64,000 nt of DNA, from NCBI RefSeq assembly GCF_046600715.1, contig NZ_JBJMAV010000002.1:405675-469674 (forward strand), given 5' to 3'. Source of the DNA: Lysobacter_C viscosus. GTDB taxonomy: Bacteria > Pseudomonadota > Gammaproteobacteria > Xanthomonadales > Xanthomonadaceae. The notes under the pieces were generated by a model. That model searched no databases and was not told the DNA's origin. It saw only the letters and a program-made list of their open reading frames with translations. Position 1 is the stretch's first letter, and every line of letters starts with the position of its first letter. The position numbers and the translations under genes were made by a program. Positions 51,934-61,472 of this stretch are shown here, piece after piece.

Positions 51934-53262
51934 ATGACCGCCCACGATCTACCGATGGTATACCGGCAACACCTGCAGGATATTCAACGCCGCGCGGATG
52001 TCGCGCTTGAGCGCGGCGGCTACGAACACCTCGTCGTTCCCGCCGGCACCTCGCACTACCAGGTGTTCGACGACCGCGACTACCCCTATGCGGTGAACCC
52101 CCAGTTCAAAGCCTGGCTGCCGCTCACCGCCACGCCGGGCAGCTGGCTGGTGCATACCCCCGGCCAGCGGCCGCGCCTGCTGTACCTGCAGCCGTTCGAC
52201 TACTGGCACGCGGTTCCCGAGGCCCCGCGCGGGTACTGGGTCGGCGAATTCGACGTCACCATCATCCGCACGCCGGAGGAGGCGCTCCAGCACCTGCCGG
52301 GCAACCCGGCACGGTGCGCGATCCTGGGCGAGCCGCAGTCGGCGCTGGGCAACTACGTGCCCAACAACCCGTCGCCCGTGCTGGCGTACCTCGACTACCA
52401 CCGTGCCCGCAAGACCGGGTACGAGATCGAAATGATGCGGTTGGCGTCAGCGCACGGCGCGCGGGCGCATCGCGCTGCCGAACGGGCCTTCCGTGCCGGC
52501 GCCAGCGAGTTCGGCATCCACCTGGCCTACTGCCAGGCGGCGCGGCAGGACGCCAACGACCTGCCGTACGGCAATATCGTGGGCCTCAACGAGCACGCCG
52601 CCGTGCTGCACTACACCCAGCGCGACCGGCTGCCCCCGCAGGAGTCACGCAGCTTCCTGATCGATGCCGGCGCCAGCCATGCCGGCTACGCGTGCGACAT
52701 CACCCGCACCTACGCGGCCGATACGTCCGGGGCGTTCCAGCAGCTCATCGACGCGGTCGACGCGGCCGAACAGCGGCTGTGCGACGCGGTGCGTCCGGGG
52801 GTGGATTACCGCCAGATCCACCTGGACGCGCACCTGGAGATCGCCCGCATCCTGCGCGAGCAGGGCATCGTCGACATGGCCCCCGAATCGATGGTGGAAA
52901 CCGGCGTCAGCGCCAAGTTCTTCCCGCACGGCATCGGTCATTACATCGGCCTGCAGGTGCATGACGTGGGCGGGTTCGCGCAGAGCGACAGCGGCGGTAC
53001 CCTCGACAAGCCCGAAGGGCACCCGTTCCTCCGCCTGACGCGGACGCTGGAGCCGGGCGCGGTCGTCACCATCGAGCCGGGGCTCTACTTCGCCGACCTG
53101 TTGATGCAGGAACTGCGCGAAGGCCCCCACGCCGGCAGCGTCGACTGGGACAAGGTCGAGGCATTCCGCCCGTTCGGCGGCGTGCGCATCGAGGACGACG
53201 TGGTCTGCACCGAGGGCGCGCCGGTCAACCTCACCCGGGAGGCGTTCGCGGTGCTGGGCTGA
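51934..53262 (+). CDS. pepQ: Xaa-Pro dipeptidase
   Basis: A 442-residue pita-bread metallopeptidase that splits Xaa-Pro dipeptides. Metal ligands are visible: LIDAGASHAGYACDITRTYA (two Asp), FPHGIGHYIGLQVHDVGG (His), VVTIEPGLYF (Glu) and RIEDDVV (Glu). Length is nearly that of E. coli PepQ (443). The ATG at 51934 is preferred over an upstream frame overlapping the divergent GGDEF-EAL gene; the two starts are 14 bases apart, so their promoters must overlap the opposite coding regions. Confidence 0.94.
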   Translation: MTAHDLPMVYRQHLQDIQRRADVALERGGYEHLVVPAGTSHYQVFDDRDYPYAVNPQFKAWLPLTATPGSWLVHTPGQRPRLLYLQPFDYWHAVPEAPRGYWVGEFDVTIIRTPEEALQHLPGNPARCAILGEPQSALGNYVPNNPSPVLAYLDYHRARKTGYEIEMMRLASAHGARAHRAAERAFRAGASEFGIHLAYCQAARQDANDLPYGNIVGLNEHAAVLHYTQRDRLPPQESRSFLIDAGASHAGYACDITRTYAADTSGAFQQLIDAVDAAEQRLCDAVRPGVDYRQIHLDAHLEIARILREQGIVDMAPESMVETGVSAKFFPHGIGHYIGLQVHDVGGFAQSDSGGTLDKPEGHPFLRLTRTLEPGAVVTIEPGLYFADLLMQELREGPHAGSVDWDKVEAFRPFGGVRIEDDVVCTEGAPVNLTREAFAVLG

Positions 53263-53310
53263 TCCATGGCCGAGGGCCGGGCGCCAGCAGGGCGTCGGGT
53301 CGACCCCAGG

Positions 53311-53343
53311 AAAAGGCGCGGATCGGATCCGCGCCTTTTTTTT
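53311..53343 (+). terminator. Strong terminator of pepQ
   Basis: GGCGCGGAT (53315-53323) pairs with ATCCGCGCC (53327-53335) around CGG, followed by eight T residues. Four A residues on the left give weaker termination for the convergent TerC gene. Confidence 0.92.
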
Positions 53344-53365
53344 CGATGGCCGTGGTGGGCAGGCT

Positions 53366-54136
53366 TCAGTCGGCGCGGGTACCGGTACCGCCTTCCACGT
53401 ACTTTTCGTGCAGCTTGACCGGCCGGGCCTTCGCGCTGCGCTTGCGGATCCAAAGGTTGAGCATCTCGACGAACACCGAGAACGCCATGGCGGCGTAGAT
53501 ATATCCCTTGGGGATGTGCACCGCGAAGCCGTCGGCGATCAGCACCAGGCCGATCATCATCAGGAAGCTCAACGCGAGCACCTTGATGGTGGGGTGCTTT
53601 TCCACGAAGTCGCTGATGGGCTTGGCGAAGGCGATCATGAAGGCGATCGAGATCAGGATCGCGGTCACCATCACCCAGCGTTCGTCGACCATGCCCACCG
53701 CGGTGATGATCGAGTCCAGCGAGAACACCACGTCGAGCAGGGCGATCTGCGCGATCACGCCCCCGAAGGTCGCCGTCGCGGACTGCGCGACTTCCTCGGT
53801 GTCGCCTTCGAGCTTCTGGTGGATCTCATGGGTGGCTTTCCCGATCAGGAACAGGCCCCCGAAGATCAGGATCAGGTCGCGCCACGAGAAGGTGTGGCCG
53901 AACAGTTCGAACAGGGGCGCGGTGAGCCCGATGATCCAGGCAATGGCGAACAGCAGCGCCAGTCGGGTCACCGCCGCCAACATGATGCCCACCTTGCGCG
54001 CCTTGTCCCGTTGCTCGGGCGGCAGCCTGCCCGCAAGGATCGAGATGAAGATGATGTTGTCGATGCCCAGCACCAGCTCCAGTGCCGTCAGCGTCAGCAG
54101 GGCGATCCATATTTCCGGATTGGCCAACATTTCCAT
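53366..54136 (-). CDS. TerC family integral membrane protein
   Basis: A 256-residue protein with seven or so membrane helices and the conserved acidic motifs of the TerC family: LELVLGIDNIIFIS near the N-terminus and LLDVVFSLDSIITAVGM in the second half. The family includes tellurite-resistance TerC and the Alx/MntP-associated metal exporters now linked to manganese efflux during protein export. No tellurite genes are nearby, so a metal-homeostasis role is more likely. It starts 33 bases after the pepP stop on the same strand. I see no manganese riboswitch in that short gap. Confidence 0.9.
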   Translation of the reverse strand: MEMLANPEIWIALLTLTALELVLGIDNIIFISILAGRLPPEQRDKARKVGIMLAAVTRLALLFAIAWIIGLTAPLFELFGHTFSWRDLILIFGGLFLIGKATHEIHQKLEGDTEEVAQSATATFGGVIAQIALLDVVFSLDSIITAVGMVDERWVMVTAILISIAFMIAFAKPISDFVEKHPTIKVLALSFLMMIGLVLIADGFAVHIPKGYIYAAMAFSVFVEMLNLWIRKRSAKARPVKLHEKYVEGGTGTRAD

Positions 54137-54169
54137 GCGGGGGTCCCAGTCTCCTGAAAGTAGAGGATC

Positions 54170-55507
54170 CTAGGCGGCGCGTGCGTTGTCCGACATGAAG
54201 GCTTCGATCTGTTCGGCGCTGCGCGGCAGATCGTCGGTCAGCACGCGGGGGCCATCGGCGGTGACCAGCACGTCATCCTCGATCCGGATACCGATGCCGC
54301 GCCACTTGGCCGCCACGCTGGTGTCACCGGGCGATACATAGATGCCCGGCTCGATGGTGAAGACCATGCCCGGCTCCAGCAGGCGCGACTGCCCGTCGAT
54401 GCGGTACTCGCCCACGTCGTGCACGTCCAGGCCGATCCAGTGGCCGGTCTTGTGCCGGTAGAAGCGCTTGTAGCGCTCATCGGCGATGTTCTTCTCGAGC
54501 GAACCCTTCAGCAGGCCCAGTTCCAGCAGGCCTGCGGTCAGCGTCTCCACCGCGGCGTCGTGCCCGGCCTGGTACGCAACGCCAGCGCGTGCCTGGGCCA
54601 GCGCGGCCGATTGCGCTTCGACCACCAGGTCGTGCAGCAACCGCTGCTCCCGCGAGAACCGGCCATTGGCCGGGAACGTGCGGGTGATATCGGCCGCGTA
54701 GCCGCGGAACTCCGCACCCGCATCGACCAGCACCAGGTCGCCGTCGTTGATGCGCCCGGTGTTGGCGACGTAGTGCAGCACACAGCCGTTGGCACCGGCA
54801 CCGACGATGCTGCCGTAGGCCGGCACCGCGCCATGCACGCGGAACACGTACTCCAGCCGTGCCTGCAATTGGTATTCGTGCATGCCGGGACGTACTTCGC
54901 CCATTACCGCGGCGTGCGCCTCGACCGAGATATCCGCGGCGCGCTGCATCAGCTTGAGCTCGTCGCGGTCCTTGAACAGGCGCATCTCGTCCAGCAGGTG
55001 GCCCAGCTCGAGGAACTCGTGGGGGGGCTGGGCACCCATGCGCATCATCGCCCGTACGCGGTTGACCCAGCCGATCAGCTGCAGGTCGAACTCCGCATCG
55101 CGCCCGAAGTGGTAGTACACCCGGCTGCGGCCTTCCAGTAGCCCGGGCAGGATGTCGTCCAGGTCGCCAATGGGATAAGCGTCGTCCATCCCGATCGCGT
55201 CCACGGCACCTTCCGGCCCCTGGCGGGGGCCATCCCAGCCTTCGCGCTCCGGGTCGCGCTCGCGACAGAACAGCAACGACTCGCCGTGCGCACGCCCCGG
55301 CACCAGCACCAGCACTGCCTCGGGTTCGGCGAAGCCGGTGAGGTACGAAAAATCCGAATCCTGCCGATAAGGGTGGTGCGTATCGCGGCTGCGGACCGTT
55401 TCCTTGGCTGCGGGCAGCACCAGGATGGCGTCGTTGCCGGCCATCCGCATCAATTGCCTGCGGCGGCGCAGATAGGTCTTGGGGGGAATGCGGGGGATGG
55501 CGCGCAC
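54170..55507 (-). CDS. pepP: Xaa-Pro aminopeptidase P
   Basis: A 445-residue metallopeptidase removing N-terminal residues before Pro. N-terminal domain signature HHPYRQDSDFSYLTGFAEPE, and the catalytic pita-bread domain LVDAGAEFRGYAADITRTFP, KTGHWIGLDVHDVGEY, FTIEPGIYV and RIEDDVLV supply the five metal ligands. It starts one base after the UPF0149 stop; UPF0149-pepP adjacency is conserved, though elsewhere pepP precedes it with zapA on the other side. Confidence 0.95.
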   Translation of the reverse strand: MRAIPRIPPKTYLRRRRQLMRMAGNDAILVLPAAKETVRSRDTHHPYRQDSDFSYLTGFAEPEAVLVLVPGRAHGESLLFCRERDPEREGWDGPRQGPEGAVDAIGMDDAYPIGDLDDILPGLLEGRSRVYYHFGRDAEFDLQLIGWVNRVRAMMRMGAQPPHEFLELGHLLDEMRLFKDRDELKLMQRAADISVEAHAAVMGEVRPGMHEYQLQARLEYVFRVHGAVPAYGSIVGAGANGCVLHYVANTGRINDGDLVLVDAGAEFRGYAADITRTFPANGRFSREQRLLHDLVVEAQSAALAQARAGVAYQAGHDAAVETLTAGLLELGLLKGSLEKNIADERYKRFYRHKTGHWIGLDVHDVGEYRIDGQSRLLEPGMVFTIEPGIYVSPGDTSVAAKWRGIGIRIEDDVLVTADGPRVLTDDLPRSAEQIEAFMSDNARAA

Positions 55508-55508
55508 G

Positions 55509-56069
55509 TCAGTTCAACCGTTGCCGGTGGCGCGCCGCCAGCACGCAATCGCCATGCAGCAACAACGCGGCCACCCGCACGAATTCCTCGATCTCCGCAA
55601 GCGCGTCCTCGTCCTCGGCGTCGCCTTCGTCCTGGGGTTCGGCCGCGGCAAGCTTGGCGATGTCGCCCAGCGCCTCGAGCGCCTCTTCCGACAGGGTGGG
55701 GCGCTCCCCCGAGGACAGCCCGAAGCCGCCCAGGAAACCGCGGCACCACTCGAACAGGGCACCGCTGCGCTCGGCGAGGGTGGCATCGACTGGCGGCTGC
55801 AGCAGTTCGAACGCGAAATCGCGGTCGCCCAGCTGGGCCGCGGTGGCCAGCCGCAGCAGGTCCAGCGCGTTGCCGTCGGCAGGCACCGGCGCGGCCGGAT
55901 CGGCCAGCACGTCGCGCAGCCACTCCGGGCGCGACGGCCCCCCGCCGGCAAGCCACCCGCACAGGCTGCCATGCAGCTCGGCCGCGGTCGTGCCCAGCGT
56001 CAGGCGGCGGATTTCAGCATCGATCAGATCGATGGGGGGCAGGTCGGGCGAAGGGGCGTCTTGCGACAC
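55509..56069 (-). CDS. UPF0149 (YgfB/YecA) family protein
   Basis: A 186-residue acidic cytoplasmic protein of the UPF0149 family with the conserved ELHGSLCGWLAGG and FEWCRGFLGGFGL segments and EEFVRVAALLLHGD. It lacks the SEC-C zinc motif of YecA and so matches YgfB. The E. coli homologue lies between pepP and zapA; here it is oriented away from zapA. Function is poorly defined, with reports of regulatory roles. Confidence 0.88.
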   Translation of the reverse strand: MSQDAPSPDLPPIDLIDAEIRRLTLGTTAAELHGSLCGWLAGGGPSRPEWLRDVLADPAAPVPADGNALDLLRLATAAQLGDRDFAFELLQPPVDATLAERSGALFEWCRGFLGGFGLSSGERPTLSEEALEALGDIAKLAAAEPQDEGDAEDEDALAEIEEFVRVAALLLHGDCVLAARHRQRLN

Positions 56070-56194
56070 GGCGACTCCACGGGAAAAGGCCGGCGCAGTC
56101 TAGCAATGCGGGGGGCTGGGCCGTGTCGCACGCGTCCAGCAGGACAGCTGCCAATGGCCCTACACTGGCGGCTGCCACGCCAGCCGACGGACCC

Positions 56195-59100
56195 GTGCGA
56201 GCGCCCTGCCCTTCCGCCACCTCCGCGCATGCCCGTCGCGCCCGAGCCCCCCTGGGCCGCGCATGGGGGCGCATCGCGGCGCTGGGTCTGGCGGCGTTGA
56301 TGGGGGCTTCGCCCGCGCTGGCGGCTACCCGGGACTTCTATTTCGAGCGCCTGGGCGGTGAGGAAGGCCTGGCACAGAACACCGTGACCGCACTGGCGCA
56401 GGACGGCGACGGCTTCGTCTGGGTGGGTACGCAGGGCGGACTGCACCGGTACGACGGCCAGCGCTATGCGCTGTTCCGCCATGTCCCCCGGGACCCCGAC
56501 AGCCTCCCCGACAGTTACGTCACCGGGCTGTCGGTGGACGGCCAGGCGCTCTGGGTCGGCTCGTACGGCGAGTACGTGGCCCGCTTCGACCTCGCCTCCG
56601 GGCGGGTACGCCGCTATGCCAGTGCTGACCAGGATGCCACCGGCCGCCATGTGCGTGCGGTGCTGGCCCACGGCGGGTCGGTCTGGATCGGCACGGGGCG
56701 CGGACTGGAGCGCCTCGACCCCCGCACAGGCGCGCGCACGACGGTGCTCACCCTTGACCCGACGCAAGCCAACGGGCGCCAGGCGCTACTGGCCGACCCC
56801 AGGCGGGGCGTCTGGTACGCGACGCCCGCTGGGCTTTACCGGATCTCGGACGATCTCACGGCACGGCGCATCGGCGGGCAGTCACCTGCCCTGTCGCTGG
56901 CCTGGGACCGCAGCGGGCGCTTGTGGGTGGGCGGGGGCGACGGCCTGTACCGCCTGCATTCCGACGGCCGGCGACTGGTACCGGCATGGCTGCAGCCGGC
57001 CGGCCTGCCGGGCGGCGCCGTAAACGCGATCACCCAGGCACCCGACGGCCGCCTGTGGCTGGCCGTGGGCTTCCATGGACTGCGGCGGCTGGACCCGGAA
57101 AGTGGGCGCAGCGAGCCGATTGTAGAAGGCCCCGCCATCACCGCTTCGCTGCCCGAGAACGGCATCGAGGAACTGATGGTGGACCGCGGCGGCATCCTGT
57201 GGGTGGGCGGCCAGCTGCGTGGCGTGTCGGTCACCGACCCGCTGGGCGCGCGGTTCCGCTACGTGTTCGACGACGGCGGCGGGCGGCTGGACGCGATCAT
57301 TTCCGACAACAGTACCCGCGCGTTGCACCAGGGGCACGACGGCGCATTGTGGGTCGCAACCGACAACGGCCGACTGCGTCGCTACGACCTGGCCGACGAC
57401 CGTTTCGAGGACTGGACGGGCCGAATGCCCGCACCGGGCAGGATCATGGCCATCGCCAGTGCCGGGCATGACCGCCTGTGGCTGGGCGGTCGCAACGGCC
57501 TGATGCGGCTGGATGCCGGTGCCGGCACGATCGAACCGGTTCGCCTGGCGGGGTTGGAGGGCGTCGCCGTCCGTGCGATCGCCACCGACCGCAACGGCGA
57601 CCTCTGGCTGGCGACGCTCCGCGCTGGCCTGGTGCAGTTGCCGCGCAATGGTGGCGCGCCGGTGGTCCACCAGATCGGCCCATCGGCGAAGACACACCCC
57701 ATGGTCCACGCCATGACGCTCGACCGTCGCGGTCGGCTGTGGGTGGCCACGTCCGACGGGCTGGCGGTGCGCGACCCGGCCACGGGGCGGTTCCGCATGC
57801 TGCAGCGCGTGGCCGACAGGCCCGGCTCGCTTCCGGGCAACCTGGTGCGGGCGGTGCATGAAGCCCGGGACGGATCGATCTGGGTCGGCACGCACACGGG
57901 TTTGGGTCGCGTGGTGGAGGCCGACGACGGGCGGATCACCTTCCAGCAGCCGTTGGAGGACGCGCTGGCGGACATACCGACGCCGGTTGTCTTCTCGATC
58001 CTCGAGGATGCCCGCGGCACGCTTTGGCTGGGCACCAATGCGGGGCTGGTGAGCTACCGGCATGGCAACGGGCGGGCGCGCCAGTTCGGGCTGGCCGACG
58101 GCTTGCAGGACCTGGAGTTCAACGGCGGTGCGGCGACCCGGCTGGCGAATGGCAAGCTGGTGTTCGGCGGCGTGCGCGGCATCAACCTGTTCGACCCCGC
58201 CCGCATGCGCGACGCTGCATTCGAGCCTCCGCTCAGGCTGCTGTCGGCGCAGATCGGGGCCCGGCCGGGCGGCAACGGCGAGGTTCTGTGGCAGCCCGGT
58301 TCGCTTGACCTGCCCAGCGGGACGGAATTGCTGCGCCTGCGTATCGGAGCACTGGACTTCGCGCCGGGGGCCCGCCTCAGCTATCGCTATCGCATGGAGG
58401 GCTTCGACTCGGACTGGATCGACAACGGGCGGCAGGGCGACATCACCTACACCCGGCTGCCACCGGGCCACTACACCCTGCGTGCCCAGTCCACCAACCG
58501 CGACGGCACCTGGACCGACCAGGCCCTGGTCCTTCCCGTCATCGTGGCCGCGCCGCCGTGGCGCCATCCGCTGGCCATTGCCGCCGCCGTGCTGGTGCTA
58601 CTGGCCCTTGCCACGACGCTGGGATGGCGGTGGCACCGGCACCGGCGACTGGAGCAGAGCTGGTTCCGGCAGATCCGCGAACGCGAGGAGCGGCTGAAAC
58701 TGGCGCTGTGGGCATCGGGCGAGCAGTTCTGGGACTACGACCTGAAAAGCCGAGAACTCCATGGCATGCGCGCCCTGGAAGCAGGGACCGACCCGGAGCT
58801 GACCGTGCGCGCACGGGTAGCGGCCGACCACAACATCCACCCCGACGACCTGCCGCGGGTGATGGAACGGTTGCGCGAGCACCTGCACGGGCATGCGGCG
58901 CTGTTCCTTTCCGAGCACCGGGTGCGCAATCCGAGTGGCGGCTGGGACTGGGTCCGCGCACGTGGCCGGGTGGTCGATCGCGACAGCCAGGGGCATGCCC
59001 TGCGGGTGTCGGGAACCGCGCGCGACATCACCGCAAGCCGCAGCGCCGAGCGCGACCGGCGCGTGTCCAGCGAGGTGCTGCGGAGCATGGCGGAAGCTGT

Positions 59101-60781
59101 CGCGGTTTTCGATGCCGAGTTCACCTTCATATCGGTCAACCCGGCATTCGAACGCATCACCGGCTATTCCTCCGTGGACGTCATCGGCAAGCCCACCAGC
59201 CTGATCGACAGCCGCCAGCATGACCCGGACTTCTACCATCAGATGCGCGCGCAGATGCAGCGCAACGGTCGCTGGTCGGGCGAGATCTGGCAGCAGCGCA
59301 AGGACGGAAGCGAGTTCCTGTGCTGGCTGCAGTGCAGCGCGGTCCACGAGACCACCGGCACACAGCGCGTTCAGTACGTCGCTGTACTGACCGACATCAC
59401 CGACCAGAAGCGTGCCGAGCAGGAGCTGCGCTACCTGGCCAACTACGACACGCTGACCAGCCTGCCCAACCGCACCCTGCTGTCGGAGCGACTGTCGCGG
59501 GCCATCGTGCGTGCGCGCCGCAACAGCCAGAAGGTCGCGGTGCTGTTCCTGGACCTGGACCGCTTCAAGGATATCAACGACTCGCTCGGGCATGCCGCCG
59601 GCGACCGCATCCTGCGTGCCGTTGCGCAGCGGCTGCAGGAGACCGTGGGCAACCGCCACACCGTCGCCCGCCTGGGCGGCGACGAATTCACCGTGGTGCT
59701 GGAGAACCTGGAGAACGCGGAACAGGCCGAGGAGGTCGCGCGCAACATCATCCTGGCCTTCGAGGCACCGCTCGACGTGGAAGAGCGCCACGACATCGCC
59801 ATATCGCCTTCGATCGGCATCAGTCTGTACCCGGACCACGCACAGGTGCCTACCGACCTGCTCAAGCAGGCAGACACCGCGATGTACCAGGCCAAGGCGG
59901 GTGGGCGGCGCACGTACATGCAGTACACCGAGGCGATGGACATCGAGATCCGCCGCCGCGCCACCATCAGCGCGGCACTGCGCAAGGTGCTGGATCGGGG
60001 CGAGCTCCGCTTGGCGTTCCAGCCGCAACTGTCGCTGGCGGACGGCCGCATCACCGGCGTGGAGGCACTGCTGCGCTGGTCCAGTCCGGACTACGGCGAA
60101 ATCCCGCCATCGCAGTTCATCCCCCTGGCCGAGGAGACCGGGCTGATCATCGAGATCGGTGAGTGGGTGCTGCGCGAGGCCTGTTCGACGCTGGCACGTT
60201 GGCGACCCCACGGCCTGGACGACCTGGCCATCGCCGTGAACGTCTCCGCGTTGCAGCTCCTGCGCGGGGACCTGCCGGAGGTCGTTGCGCGGGTGCTGGC
60301 CGAAACAGGGCTTCCGCCGGCATGCCTTGAACTGGAACTCACCGAAAGCGTGATCATGGCCAACGCGCAGCACAACGCCGAGCTGCTGCAGCGGCTACGG
60401 GGGATCGGCGTCGGCGTGGCCATCGACGACTTCGGTACCGGTTATTCGTCGCTCTCCTACCTCAAGCGGTTGCCGATCACCACGCTGAAGATCGACAAGG
60501 AATTCATCGACGACCTCACCCACGATCCGGACGATGCCGCCATCACCAGCACGATCATCACCATGGCGCACTCGCTGGGCCTGAACGTGGTCGCCGAAGG
60601 GGTGGAGGGCGAGGCCCAGATGCAGTTCCTGCGCGAGCACGGCTGCGACGAGGTGCAGGGTTACTGGCTCTCGCATCCGCTGGATGCCCAGGCGTGCCTG
60701 GCCTTCCTGCGTACCTGGCCGGCTGGCCGCGCCGGGGCGCCCAGCCGGACGTCCCCCGACAGCCTGCCGACGGCGTCCTGA
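56195..60781 (+). CDS. Periplasmic propeller (Reg_prop/Y_Y_Y)-PAS-GGDEF-EAL sensor
   Basis: A 1528-residue protein. After a signal sequence (WGRIAALGLAALMGASPALA) come Reg_prop propeller repeats (about 50-690; DGFVWVGTQGGLHRYDG, LWVGSYGE, WVGGGDGLYRL), a Y_Y_Y domain (about 700-785; YRYRMEGFDSDWIDNG), one transmembrane helix (about 793-815), two PAS domains, an intact GGDEF (LGGDEFTVVL near 1160) and an intact EAL (VEALLRW near 1288; DDFGTGYSSLSYLK). In most homologues this sensor module is coupled to a histidine kinase; here the output is c-di-GMP. The GTG at 56195 is the start that keeps the signal peptide; the frame before it is a shadow over pepP/UPF0149. TACACT at 56161-56166 may be the -10. 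Confidence 0.88.
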   Translation: MRAPCPSATSAHARRARAPLGRAWGRIAALGLAALMGASPALAATRDFYFERLGGEEGLAQNTVTALAQDGDGFVWVGTQGGLHRYDGQRYALFRHVPRDPDSLPDSYVTGLSVDGQALWVGSYGEYVARFDLASGRVRRYASADQDATGRHVRAVLAHGGSVWIGTGRGLERLDPRTGARTTVLTLDPTQANGRQALLADPRRGVWYATPAGLYRISDDLTARRIGGQSPALSLAWDRSGRLWVGGGDGLYRLHSDGRRLVPAWLQPAGLPGGAVNAITQAPDGRLWLAVGFHGLRRLDPESGRSEPIVEGPAITASLPENGIEELMVDRGGILWVGGQLRGVSVTDPLGARFRYVFDDGGGRLDAIISDNSTRALHQGHDGALWVATDNGRLRRYDLADDRFEDWTGRMPAPGRIMAIASAGHDRLWLGGRNGLMRLDAGAGTIEPVRLAGLEGVAVRAIATDRNGDLWLATLRAGLVQLPRNGGAPVVHQIGPSAKTHPMVHAMTLDRRGRLWVATSDGLAVRDPATGRFRMLQRVADRPGSLPGNLVRAVHEARDGSIWVGTHTGLGRVVEADDGRITFQQPLEDALADIPTPVVFSILEDARGTLWLGTNAGLVSYRHGNGRARQFGLADGLQDLEFNGGAATRLANGKLVFGGVRGINLFDPARMRDAAFEPPLRLLSAQIGARPGGNGEVLWQPGSLDLPSGTELLRLRIGALDFAPGARLSYRYRMEGFDSDWIDNGRQGDITYTRLPPGHYTLRAQSTNRDGTWTDQALVLPVIVAAPPWRHPLAIAAAVLVLLALATTLGWRWHRHRRLEQSWFRQIREREERLKLALWASGEQFWDYDLKSRELHGMRALEAGTDPELTVRARVAADHNIHPDDLPRVMERLREHLHGHAALFLSEHRVRNPSGGWDWVRARGRVVDRDSQGHALRVSGTARDITASRSAERDRRVSSEVLRSMAEAVAVFDAEFTFISVNPAFERITGYSSVDVIGKPTSLIDSRQHDPDFYHQMRAQMQRNGRWSGEIWQQRKDGSEFLCWLQCSAVHETTGTQRVQYVAVLTDITDQKRAEQELRYLANYDTLTSLPNRTLLSERLSRAIVRARRNSQKVAVLFLDLDRFKDINDSLGHAAGDRILRAVAQRLQETVGNRHTVARLGGDEFTVVLENLENAEQAEEVARNIILAFEAPLDVEERHDIAISPSIGISLYPDHAQVPTDLLKQADTAMYQAKAGGRRTYMQYTEAMDIEIRRRATISAALRKVLDRGELRLAFQPQLSLADGRITGVEALLRWSSPDYGEIPPSQFIPLAEETGLIIEIGEWVLREACSTLARWRPHGLDDLAIAVNVSALQLLRGDLPEVVARVLAETGLPPACLELELTESVIMANAQHNAELLQRLRGIGVGVAIDDFGTGYSSLSYLKRLPITTLKIDKEFIDDLTHDPDDAAITSTIITMAHSLGLNVVAEGVEGEAQMQFLREHGCDEVQGYWLSHPLDAQACLAFLRTWPAGRAGAPSRTSPDSLPTAS

Positions 60782-60859
60782 CGACGGCCTTGCCCGGCCG
60801 TCCCGACCGGCGCCACCACGGTCCTTGACCGTCCCCGCGCGTCTGCCTATGGTGCGGCG

Positions 60860-61081
60860 ATGGACGCATCCGACTCCCTTGCCCAACTGCAGGCGCTGGC
60901 CCGGCGTGTCGAGGCGTTGGCCGACCGGATGCAGCGGCTCGGCGAGGAGAACCGCAGCCTGCGCCAGCAGCAGGAGCAACTCGCGGGTGAGCGGGCCGCC
61001 CTTCTTGCCAAGAACGAGCAGGCACGCGCACGTGTCGAGGCGATGATCGCCAGGCTAAAGTCGCTGGAGCAGCACACGTGA
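60860..61081 (+). CDS. TIGR02449 family coiled-coil protein
   Basis: A 73-residue all-helical protein predicted to be one coiled coil (LQALARRVEALADRMQRLGE followed by LRQQQEQLAGERAAL). Members of TIGR02449 lie just upstream of zapA in many gammaproteobacteria and resemble ZapB in size and shape. A ZapB-like partner role at the Z ring is a context inference. Its stop overlaps the zapA start (GTGA). Confidence 0.85.
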   Translation: MDASDSLAQLQALARRVEALADRMQRLGEENRSLRQQQEQLAGERAALLAKNEQARARVEAMIARLKSLEQHT

Positions 61082-61380
61082 GCAAGGCCACGCCGGTCAG
61101 CATCCGCCTGCTTGATCGCGAATACACGGTGGGCTGCGAACCCGACGAACGCGACAGCCTGATGGCCGCCGCCAAGTTGCTCGACAGCAGGATGCGTGAG
61201 ATCCGCGGCAGCAACCGCATGGCCGCACTTGACCGCGTTGCGGTGCTGGCCGCGCTCAACTTCGCCCACGAACTGCAGCAGCTGCGCGACGAGAACGCGG
61301 GCCGGGATCGCGCCATGGCGCGCACGCTGGGCGATCTGAACAGTCGCCTGGACGACCTGTTCGACACGCCCGTGCGCTGA
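61078..61380 (+). CDS. zapA: Cell division protein ZapA
   Basis: A 100-residue FtsZ-associated protein: TPVSIRLLDREYTVGCEPDE followed by a helical dimerisation region (VAVLAALNFAHELQQL). The GTG start overlaps the TIGR02449 stop. It is followed by 6S RNA and fau, the order known from E. coli and Pseudomonas. Confidence 0.93.
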   Translation: MSKATPVSIRLLDREYTVGCEPDERDSLMAAAKLLDSRMREIRGSNRMAALDRVAVLAALNFAHELQQLRDENAGRDRAMARTLGDLNSRLDDLFDTPVR

Positions 61381-61437
61381 TCCAGCCAGGCACGCCTCGC
61401 GCGCTGAATCGGCGCCGACTGCTACCGACCAACGGCC

Positions 61438-61465
61438 TTTCGATCGAGCTACGGCGCGCTATACT
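61438..61465 (+). promoter_or_regulatory. Predicted 6S RNA promoter
   Basis: TATACT (61460-61465) is a near-consensus -10; TTTCGA (61438-61443) is a weak -35 with a 16-base spacer. Initiation about seven bases downstream gives the expected 6S 5' end near 61473. Confidence 0.6.
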
Positions 61466-61472
61466 TTCGCCC

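Noticed and set aside
53366..54170. Manganese (yybP-ykoY) riboswitch upstream of the TerC-family gene
   Set aside because: Only 33 bases separate it from pepP, too short for that riboswitch, and no matching sequence was seen.
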